A stretch of 33,769 nucleotides of DNA, taken from the NCBI RefSeq assembly GCF_000739575.1, contig NZ_BBJO01000010.1, forward strand, positions 1-33,769. The letters are read 5' to 3'. Below are positions 26,423 to 32,626 of this stretch, piece by piece. A model generated the notes under the pieces. The model did not search any database and was not told the DNA's origin. It saw nothing but the letters and a program-made list of their open reading frames with translations. The stretch is from Halobellus rufus (GTDB taxonomy: Archaea; Halobacteriota; Halobacteria; Halobacteriales; Haloferacaceae). Position numbers and translations under genes: made by a program. Every line of letters starts with the position of its first letter. The first letter of the stretch is position 1.

Positions 26423-26668
26423 GCAATCAATCCATACCTAGTTCTCTTAGATGAACCGACAGCTGGAATGAGTCAACAAAACATAGAGGACACAATAGAT
26501 ATGATATGAGATACACTAAATGATAAAATTATTATGTTAGTTGAACACGATATTAATATCGTTATGGAACTCGTCGATACGATCACTGTATTGCATAACG
26601 GTTCAGTCCTATCAGAAGGAACTCCAGACGAAATCGCGGACAACAAAGAGGTTAATCGTGTCTATTAG
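26423..26668 (+). pseudogene. C-terminal remnant of a LivG-type branched-chain amino acid ABC ATPase
   Basis: The frame opens at AINPYLVLLDEPTAGMSQQN, which holds the Walker B aspartates and the LivG-specific PTAGM motif. It then has a TGA at 26507-26509, and continues with IIMLVEHDINIVMELVDTIT (H-loop histidine in EHD) and HNGSVLSEGTPDEIADNKE to a TAG. The Walker A and signature halves are missing. At the end, VY-TAG instead of the usual VYLG suggests a lost T (TATTAGGATAA). The ATPase is dead. It would have worked with the LivF-like gene 39 nt downstream in uptake of amino or aromatic acids. Confidence 0.75.
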
Positions 26669-26706
26669 GATAAATATAATATGTCCTAGTGATAATTCAA
26701 TAATAT

Positions 26707-27411
26707 TTGCTAGAACTGATCGACGTCCACGCAGGATATGATGAAACGGAAATACTGAATGGAGTATCACTTACCGTTGATAACGGAGAAGTAGTTGTAC
26801 TCATCGGTCGTAATGGAGCAGACAAGACGACGGCATATATGAAAATTCTCTGGTATATAACGCCGAGTCAAGGCACCATACGGTATGGTGATACAGAAAT
26901 CACTTCATTAGGAGCTGCAAAAACAGCGCAACTAGGTATTACTATAGTTCCAGAAGAACGACAAATTTTCCCCCAATTAACAGTACGTGAGAACGCAGAA
27001 GTCTCACATATCGGAAAAGGAGACAGGGATGGCTGGGATATCGATGAAGCCCTTTCCATATTCGAGAATCTAGGAACGAAAGGTGACCAGCTCGGAAGCA
27101 CTCTGAGTGGTGGGGAACAGCAGATGCTCGCTATTTCGAGAGCGTTAGTTTTTGGTCCAGAAATCCTCATACTTGATGAACATACCGAGGGACTGGCGCC
27201 CCAGATTGTGACCGAGGTCGCTGAAATCATCTCGAATCTAAAGTCTCAGGGATTGACCATCTTATTAGTTGAACAGAACGTGGAGGTTGCTGTCGATCTC
27301 GCAGATCGAGTATACGCCTTGGATAGAGGAAAAATCGTGTTTGAAGGCACAGCTGCAGAATTCGAATCCAATGAAGAAATAAAAAAACAGCATCTTGGTG
27401 TGAGCAAGTAA
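26707..27411 (+). CDS. LivF-type ABC transporter ATPase with damaged Walker A motif
   Basis: The 234-residue protein follows LivF closely: LELIDVHAGYDETEILNGVS, the Q-loop region VPEERQIFPQLTVREN, the signature LSGGEQQMLAIS, the Walker B LILDEHTEGLAPQIV and the H-loop region LLVEQNVEVA. Two changes look damaging. Walker A reads GRNGADKTT instead of GRNGAGKTT, placing Asp in the phosphate loop. Walker B continues DEHTEG instead of DEPTEG. The start is a TTG, where relatives begin MLEL, so the start codon seems mutated too. Family members power import of branched-chain amino acids or similar substrates at the inner face of the membrane. With its LivG partner broken and no permease in view, this gene is probably a young pseudogene. 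Confidence 0.75.
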   Translation: MLELIDVHAGYDETEILNGVSLTVDNGEVVVLIGRNGADKTTAYMKILWYITPSQGTIRYGDTEITSLGAAKTAQLGITIVPEERQIFPQLTVRENAEVSHIGKGDRDGWDIDEALSIFENLGTKGDQLGSTLSGGEQQMLAISRALVFGPEILILDEHTEGLAPQIVTEVAEIISNLKSQGLTILLVEQNVEVAVDLADRVYALDRGKIVFEGTAAEFESNEEIKKQHLGVSK

Positions 27412-27761
27412 TTCAGAATTAAAGATGGGAGTGGGCTCGTGGGGCGTTGTCAACCCCGAAGAATTCGAACAGGAGAAGGGGCTGCAATATCCTCCAGTTG
27501 TGATGGCAGGGAGTGCCGTTGCGGATGTCGCCCTGGCCGGCGTCGCGGACGTCGGTGCTACTCGGGATCTGGCCACTGAGTGGCCAGCTTACCTGCACCG
27601 AAGGTCAGATCAAGTCCACATATTTCACCAGCGAGTTAAATCTTAACTCCACGAGGGTGTCATAGAACTATTCGCAAGGATTCTTTTCACGCTGTTGAGT
27701 CTTAATCACCTATCAGAACTCGCTTGCTTACCAAGTGAAGTGGAATACTATGGAGTGTGCA
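27412..27761. other. Region without a recognised gene
   Basis: A 73-codon frame (27425-27646) beginning SWGVVNPEEFEQEKGLQYPP is open but has no motif I recognise. It could be a protein fragment. A hairpin CTGGCCAC/GTGGCCAG with a 3-nt loop sits at 27569-27587. It is not followed by a T run, so it is not called a terminator. Confidence 0.3.
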
Positions 27762-28182
27762 TCAGTCGTCAGAAGGCGCCACGCCGGTCGGCTCGGTGCC
27801 GCTTGTGGATGCGTCTCGAGTGAGCGTCGCATACAGCATAATGAGCATCGAGACGATGAGCGCCCCACCCCATAGGAAGCCCGTCGGCATCAAGAACGTC
27901 AGCCCGAAGCCTTCACCGAGCCAGACGATGCCCGGGATTCCCCATTGGCCGGCGATAAACAGGACAGTCACAAGCGGTCCGGAGGGTACCAGTAACGCCG
28001 ACGGCGGGGACTGCAAACCCCATCACGATAGCCAGAATCGAGAGGACACCGAGATGAGCATGGCCCCCAATCATCCATCCAGGGACGACGCTTCCGCCAG
28101 ATAAGATGATAAACTGGTGTAACCCCACAGCCATCATTGTCGTTAACCCCAAGAACCCGCTTGCTTTCAGTGGCTTCGTCAT
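27762..28182 (-). pseudogene. Small polytopic membrane protein with a frameshift
   Basis: From the ATG at 28182 the minus strand reads KASGFLGLTTMMAVGLHQFI, then GWMIGGHAHLGVLSILAIVM and GFAVPAVGVTG. Reading then has to shift frame near 27975-28000 to continue as PLVTVLFIAGQWGIP, LGEGFGLTFLMPTG and WGGALIVSMLIMLYATL to a stop at 27762. The combined protein would have about four transmembrane helices and a GGHAHLGVL motif with two histidines in one helix. Short haloarchaeal proteins of this type recall a piece of the heme-copper oxidase subunit I fold, but the assignment is tentative. The frameshift makes a functional product unlikely unless it is a sequencing error. Confidence 0.5.
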
Positions 28183-28329
28183 ACGCAACGAAAAGCCCAC
28201 GGGTGAAGCCAATAAAGGTAATGGTACCACGACACACGGTTGGTAAACTCCTGATATTCGAAGTGGACACCGCCACCACCCCATTAAAGCCCCATACTGA
28301 ACGAATCTATCCTACTGAGTGAAACCTGT

Positions 28330-28503
28330 TTCGTACGGTCCCCTAAATCATCGACTCCTCTGGTAGCTGTCTATTCGCGCCAGCGAGAGAGTGGCGCGCG
28401 TCATCTTGCGACCTATACGCCTAGCGACGTCGAGCGATTCGACGAGTTTCTCGAGTACCTCGTCTCGGTTGGCTTCGCGGACGAACGCCACGAGCTCCGC
28501 TGA
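28330..28503 (+). pseudogene. C-terminal fragment of an unrecognised protein
   Basis: The plus strand reads LVAVYSRQRESGARHLATYT, then SDVERFDEFLEYLVSVGFAD and ERHELR before a TGA at 28501-28503. There is no start codon and similarity to any family is not recognised. The GC-rich, acidic coding style matches the block that follows. It probably marks the left boundary of that block, where a gene was cut. Confidence 0.35.
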
Positions 28504-28515
28504 CCGACAGAGCGA

Positions 28516-28551
28516 TTTTTGAACACCCCTGAGGGGTGCGGCGCGGTCTGA
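28516..28551 (+). promoter_or_regulatory. Promoter-proximal box shared with the gene at 29627
   Basis: A TTTTT run is followed by an AGGGG-type core (CCCCTGAGGGGTGCGG) and TCTGA, ahead of the ATG at 28590. Nearly the same order, TTTTT, CAGAGGGGCGG, TCTGA, occurs at 29577-29614 before the next gene. The GAGGGG core lies in an imperfect inverted repeat, CCCCTGAGGGG. The function is unknown. Confidence 0.35.
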
Positions 28552-28589
28552 ACTGACGCAGACGTGGTAAACTCGATTTGGTGACTACG

Positions 28590-29537
28590 ATGGCTACGAC
28601 TGGTGACTCGTCGGTTTCCTTCGCGGAGACCGACACGCGATCCGACGAGATGAATGGCACCATCGAACAGTGGATTGACGACCTCGTCGCCGGCGTCGAC
28701 GATGCGCAGGCAAGCGAGGAGTTTCAGGAGTGGCTCGACGTCCAGAGTCGCTTCCACGACTACTCCTACCGGAACACGCTCCTCATCAAGCGGCAGTGTC
28801 CCGAGGCGACTCGCGTGGCGGGCTATCGGACGTGGCAGGAGGAGTTCGACCGGCACGTCCAGGAGGGGGAGTCGGCCATCTGGATCTGGGCGCCGATCAT
28901 CACGAAGCAGTGCCCGGAGTGCGAGAACTCGCCGAGCTACCACGAGGACAGCGACTGTGAGTACGACGAGACGCCGCCCGAGAAGTGGTCCGAGGGCCTG
29001 GTCGGGTTCAAGCCCGCGCCGGTGTTCGATGTCTCCCAGACTGAGGGCGAACCGCTTCCCGACTTGGACATGGAAGCGACCGGCGACGCCGGCGACCTCG
29101 TCGAACAGTTGACTGCCGCCGCTGATGAGCTCGGCTTGACGGTGCGAATCGTTCCAGTCGAGGAGTGGACGCACGGCGAGACGAAGGGCATCTGCGAGCA
29201 GCTGAGTCTCGTCGATATGCAGCCGCGTGTCGAGGTTCGGAATCGGGAGAACGACGCCGATCTCGCCCGGACGCTGGTTCACGAGTACGCGCACGCCCTA
29301 CTCCACTTCGACGTCGACGACGATACGGAGCGGTCGAAACGCGAAGTTGAGGCCGAGGCGATCGCGTACGTCGTCGGGCGGTACTGCGGGCTCGACACCA
29401 GCAGCTCGGCGTTCTACCTCGCAGCCTGGGAGTCGGACAATCCCGAGGTTGTTCGCGAGCGGCTCGGATGGATCAGTCGGACGGCAGAGGAACTCATCGA
29501 CGTGCTCGAGGAGCCGCCTGCTCCCAAAATCGATTAA
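28590..29537 (+). CDS. ArdC-like protein: ssDNA-binding-type N-domain plus zinc metallopeptidase
   Basis: From the ATG at 28590 the protein has 315 residues. The N-terminal part (about 24-110) matches the ArdC N-domain: FQEWLDVQSRFHDYSYRNTLLI, then VAGYRTWQ and AIWIWAPI. A short Cys-rich insert follows (CPEC at 108-111, Cys123). The C-terminal part is an ImmA/IrrE-like zincin with HEYAH (231-235) and downstream Glu residues in EVEAEAIAYVVG (252-263). ArdC proteins are carried by plasmids and protect incoming single-stranded DNA from host restriction. Relatives are widespread on haloarchaeal plasmids, though the role in archaea is inferred. The stop codon lies inside the TTAACCAAC repeat. Confidence 0.85.
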   Translation: MATTGDSSVSFAETDTRSDEMNGTIEQWIDDLVAGVDDAQASEEFQEWLDVQSRFHDYSYRNTLLIKRQCPEATRVAGYRTWQEEFDRHVQEGESAIWIWAPIITKQCPECENSPSYHEDSDCEYDETPPEKWSEGLVGFKPAPVFDVSQTEGEPLPDLDMEATGDAGDLVEQLTAAADELGLTVRIVPVEEWTHGETKGICEQLSLVDMQPRVEVRNRENDADLARTLVHEYAHALLHFDVDDDTERSKREVEAEAIAYVVGRYCGLDTSSSAFYLAAWESDNPEVVRERLGWISRTAEELIDVLEEPPAPKID

Positions 29538-29575
29538 CCAACAGATTGCCCGGATCCCCCTCTTTCGTTGGTTAA
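29534..29575. repeat. 9-bp inverted repeat TTAACCAAC ... GTTGGTTAA
   Basis: TTAACCAAC at 29534-29542 and GTTGGTTAA at 29567-29575 are separated by 24 nt. The same pair, separated by 23 nt, lies at 33700-33740. The centre-to-centre distance is about three helical turns, so a dimeric regulator could bind both arms. This copy sits just before the gene at 29627. Confidence 0.6.
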
Positions 29576-29576
29576 G

Positions 29577-29614
29577 TTTTTCTGCGCCCGCAGAGGGGCG
29601 GAAGCGCATTCTGA
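29577..29614 (+). promoter_or_regulatory. Second copy of the shared upstream box
   Basis: TTTTT, CAGAGGGGCGG and TCTGA stand in the same order and similar spacing as at 28516-28551, directly before the ATG at 29627. It overlaps the right edge of the TTAACCAAC repeat region. Confidence 0.35.
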
Positions 29615-29626
29615 CCTCCGCGAACC

Positions 29627-30124
29627 ATGACTGACGACTATCTCACAACGGTCCTCGAGGGAGCCGAGCACGTTGCCGAGCAGCATGACAAGGTCGCTCG
29701 AACGACAGACAACCAAGCCCACGAATACCTCCGATACGCCGTCCTCCGGGTGCTTGAAGGCGAGGCAGAACATCTCCCAGCAGACAGGACGCCGATCGAC
29801 GGCGTGACCGTCGGCTACGGGAGCGACGAGGCGATGTTCGATAGCTGGGGCTCCAGCGAAGACTGGTGGGAGACCGTCCTGCCGCAAGAAGCGTGTACAC
29901 GCTTCCGGGTGTTCTTCCCGGACGACCACCAGACGGTTCCCCGTGACATCGTCGATGTGATGGCTGCGCTCGGTGCCTGGCGCGTCTGGACTGGGAGCGC
30001 AGCTACGTGCGGTTCCTACGACCATCGCGAGCGCCGCGAGGTCCACTACCTGTGGCCGGGGCCATCCGGTGGAGGAAGTGCTCCACGAGCGGCTCAGTGC
30101 CCCTGTGGAAGCCGTCGCTCCTGA
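29627..30124 (+). CDS. Hypothetical haloarchaeal plasmid-type protein
   Basis: The 165-residue acidic protein (DDYLTTVLEGAEHVAEQHDK, then EYLRYAVLRVLEGEAEHLPA, and WWETVLPQEACTRFRVFFPD) has no domain that I can name. It is preceded by the shared upstream box. The last 25 or so residues (after EVHYLWPG) become rich in Gly, Pro and Cys and look like an out-of-frame tail. The +1 frame at that point instead reads HPVEEVLHERLSAPVEAVAP and continues into the SWIM protein. One lost base near 30060 may therefore have split a longer gene, or the two genes overlap. Function unknown. Confidence 0.55.
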   Translation: MTDDYLTTVLEGAEHVAEQHDKVARTTDNQAHEYLRYAVLRVLEGEAEHLPADRTPIDGVTVGYGSDEAMFDSWGSSEDWWETVLPQEACTRFRVFFPDDHQTVPRDIVDVMAALGAWRVWTGSAATCGSYDHRERREVHYLWPGPSGGGSAPRAAQCPCGSRRS

Positions 30125-30440
30125 CGGTGGCCGAACGGGCGACGTTCGCGACCGACTGGTCGTCGACGAGAACGCAGAGTCGCAGGACAATCTCGAGCCC
30201 CGCACGAAGCGTGCCGTCACCGAAGCGATGGACGTCTCACTCCTCTCGAAAGGTGGCCGCTACGAGGTGCAGTCCGCGTCCGGCAACAGGTACGAAGTCG
30301 ACGTCGTCGACGAATCGTGTACCTGTCCTGACTGGCAGCAGCGCTCACCCGAAGGCGGCTGCAAGCATCTGCGTCGCGTCGATCACGAGATCAAACGGGG
30401 CCGTGTACCCCGACCAGACGGCCGCCTTCCCTCTCCGTAG
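30078..30440 (+). CDS. SWIM zinc-finger protein
   Basis: The frame contains RTKRAVTEAMDVSLLSKGG, then RYEVQSASGNRYEVDVVDE and the SWIM motif CTCPDWQQRSPEGGCKHL, with the C-x-C-x(n)-C-x-H zinc ligands all present. It ends soon after RVDHEIKRGRVP. SWIM fingers bind DNA or proteins, and short proteins of this kind are common on haloarchaeal plasmids. The start is uncertain: a GTG at 30078 is used here, other in-frame choices are the GTG at 30105 and the ATG at 30228, and the frame is open further upstream. It overlaps the end of the preceding gene in a different frame. A role in plasmid maintenance or regulation is only a guess. Confidence 0.7.
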   Translation: MLHERLSAPVEAVAPDGGRTGDVRDRLVVDENAESQDNLEPRTKRAVTEAMDVSLLSKGGRYEVQSASGNRYEVDVVDESCTCPDWQQRSPEGGCKHLRRVDHEIKRGRVPRPDGRLPSP

Positions 30441-31173
30441 GGTAACGATTGAGCTACTCCACGGGACGGACTGTGTCGCCATCCCGACTGACCCGGTCGA
30501 ACGTTGAGAGATACGCGATCCAGTCCCGAACCTCCTCGGCATCCAGCTCCAGTTTCGCGGCCAGTTCGTTGACGGTCATCGGTCCATCGAGTGCTTGGAG
30601 GACTTCGAGCCCCCGGTAGTACCTATTCGTGAGCTCCTGGACGCGGCCCTCGATAGGCGTGGTCACCCCGTACCGCTCCTCGAGTTCGACCAAGGCCTCG
30701 TTCGCGAACGTGGCGAACTGATCGTCACCCAGGCGTTCGATCTGGGCTTCGAGTTCAGCCCGGACGACGTCGTAGTCGAGGCCAGCCTGTACGAGCATAT
30801 TCATGTCCTCGATGTCGTCGTCGCGGCCAGCGATCGCCTTGAACAGGAAGATATCCTCGTTGCTGACCAGCCGGACCGTCAGTCGATCCGTGTCGAGGAA
30901 CGGCTCGCTGCGCTCTTGCATCCCGTCGGTGAGCACGAGTTTGTTCGCAACCTGCTGGTTGAAGATGTCGAGGCGACACCCATCGTCGTTCTCGACGCAG
31001 CTCGTCGCCCCCAGCGCCCGGTAATCTGGATCCAGCGATTGAACCTCCGCATACCCGAGGTCCATCAGGACGGCCCACAGCTGGCCGTACGCGTCGCCAT
31101 CTGGGACGACCAGGTCGATATCTTTCGTCGCCCCCTTGAGGTCGCGCAGCGACATCGCGCCACCACCGATCAG

Positions 31174-31320
31174 GTGAACTGCCTCGGGGTCAAGTCCCGA
31201 GGCTTCCCGTGGATTAATTGGACACTCCCGACCGACCATCGGCAAGGCTGCCTCGAACGGTCGGGTGGGTCACGGTCGGGGCGTCCACGGCCCCCGATGC
31301 CTGCCGTCGCACCTTCCGAA
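31174..31320 (-). ncRNA. Predicted omega RNA (reRNA) at the TnpB right end
   Basis: TnpB nucleases use an RNA that covers the 3' end of tnpB and the right end of the element and runs on into flanking DNA as the guide. The right-end hairpin at 31181-31203 is well placed as its last stem. The upstream boundary is a guess. The native guide would be the host sequence on the minus strand starting at 31173. Confidence 0.45.
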
Positions 31321-32536
31321 CAACGGGAAGGCTATTGAGAGCAGGCACATTCCAATCCTGATGCTTCTTGACGCCTTTTACGGCGATATTGACGCTTGCA
31401 CCACGGTCGCTGTGGTCTTGATGCTCACAGCCCCGGCACTTGAACCGCTTCTTGTTGCGGTTCGCACGCTCCGTATGCCCGCACATCGGACACCGCTGGC
31501 TGGTGTACGCAGGGTCAATCCACGCGGTCGGGACACCCTCAAACGATGCCTTGTACGACGTATAGAACTGAAGGGCGCGGAATGGCAGGTGGTGCAAGCG
31601 CCGATTCATTTGCGTGCCGTAGTCAATACTGTCGCGCAACTCTTTGAGGTCTTCAAAGACGATGCACGGCCTCTCGAACTGCTGGCTCCACTTCACAATC
31701 TGCCGGCTCACCTTGTGGAGGCAGTCGCGGACGAACCGTTCCTCACGCCCTTCGAGTGTGTCGTGGATACTTTCCTTCCCCGCGTTCTGGACGCGCTTTC
31801 GCACCGTGAAGTAGCGATGGCGCTCGAACTTGATCTCGGGGAAGTCGATAACCAACGTGTCCTCAACGCCATCCTTGGAGAGTGCGGTGAGTGCCACGTT
31901 GTCCTCGTTCACGTCCATACCCACGACAGTCCGTGAGTCCTGCTTGTCTCGGACAGTCCGCTCGGTGTTGCGGATGTTGATGTGGAGTTCGGGATTACCG
32001 TCCCGCCAGAGGGTTTCACTGGTCGTGACCTTCCACTCGTCGCACGTGAGAGCGGTCTTGAGAAGGTCGAGGTGGGCGTCACTTCCTTTGAGGACGCCCC
32101 TGACGTGCTTGTACGGCTTCGCGCTGATGCGAAAGGCCACGTCGCTGTCGTCGGTGAGTGACAGGGTGTACCCCTCCTCGTAGTTCGCCCTGAGAGGGTA
32201 CGGATCGTCCTTGGTGTGACTCGGGCGCCCGAAGTCGTCGTACTCAAGGTAGTTCTCCATCGCGCCCAGCGCTTTCGCGACGATGCGTTGGACCGTGTTC
32301 TTCACGAGGTCGGCGTCATCTTCGAGATGGCGAGAAATCGAGTCCCAGTCCACGCCCTCTTTTGCGAGGCGGATGGTTTCGTTGTATACTCGGCGGGCTT
32401 CAAGCGTGGCGTCGTACAACAGACCCTCGTTATCACTCTGGACATCTAACTGGAAATCCAAAGTCTTCACGAGGGTCTTGTCGTCCATCTCTGGTGCACT
32501 TACGTTTAGGTTGTATCGGTCATAAGCCCGTGCCAT
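31214..32536 (-). CDS. tnpB: TnpB RNA-guided nuclease (IS605 OrfB family)
   Basis: This 440-residue TnpB has all parts expected of an active RuvC-type nuclease: Asp208 in VVGMDVNEDNVA, Glu295 in CIVFEDLKEL, a zinc ribbon with Cys349, Cys352, Cys367 and Cys370 (RCPMCGH, FKCRGC), and the last RuvC Asp377 in HSDRGASVNIAVKG. The N-terminal half holds the wedge/REC-like region (YDATLEARRVYNETIRLAKE). These proteins cut double-stranded DNA next to a short TAM, guided by the element's own right-end RNA, and so help retain the element after excision. The ATG at 32536 is inside the element. The tail after the RuvC domain (SLPVVRKVRRQASGAVDAPT) overlaps the predicted RNA. Confidence 0.92.
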   Translation of the reverse strand: MARAYDRYNLNVSAPEMDDKTLVKTLDFQLDVQSDNEGLLYDATLEARRVYNETIRLAKEGVDWDSISRHLEDDADLVKNTVQRIVAKALGAMENYLEYDDFGRPSHTKDDPYPLRANYEEGYTLSLTDDSDVAFRISAKPYKHVRGVLKGSDAHLDLLKTALTCDEWKVTTSETLWRDGNPELHINIRNTERTVRDKQDSRTVVGMDVNEDNVALTALSKDGVEDTLVIDFPEIKFERHRYFTVRKRVQNAGKESIHDTLEGREERFVRDCLHKVSRQIVKWSQQFERPCIVFEDLKELRDSIDYGTQMNRRLHHLPFRALQFYTSYKASFEGVPTAWIDPAYTSQRCPMCGHTERANRNKKRFKCRGCEHQDHSDRGASVNIAVKGVKKHQDWNVPALNSLPVVRKVRRQASGAVDAPTVTHPTVRGSLADGRSGVSN

Positions 32537-32626
32537 GCAAGGTGAAAGTGAAACCCTGTGTCGGCTTTCACCCTCGGGTCTAGCCCCGATGCGATGACTT
32601 TAGTTTATCTGTAGACCGTGAGCGGT

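Larger units (their letters stand above)
31174..32610 (-). mobile_element. IS200/IS605-group element, TnpB-only (IS1341-type)
   Basis: The borders are fixed by the split gene: the left end follows GGTCTAC on the minus strand and the right end is GTTCAC before CTGATC. Subterminal hairpins typical of the group are present. At the left end TCGGG/CCCGA has a 6-nt loop (about 32574-32589). At the right end GCCTCGGG (31181-31188) pairs with CCCGAGGC (31196-31203). There is no inverted terminal repeat, no target duplication and no Y1 transposase gene, so mobility depends on a TnpA in trans. Confidence 0.88.

Noticed and set aside
27569..27587. Perfect 8-bp hairpin CTGGCCAC/GTGGCCAG
   Set aside because: No T run follows and it is not at a gene end, so there is no support for a terminator or operator beyond the symmetry.
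28654..29350. Long Arg/Ser-rich open frames in the alternative frames of the ArdC-like gene
   Set aside because: Typical shadow frames of GC-rich haloarchaeal coding sequence.
30595..32449. Long plus-strand frames opposite the nucleotidyltransferase and TnpB
   Set aside because: Antisense shadows. The minus-strand frames carry complete family motifs.
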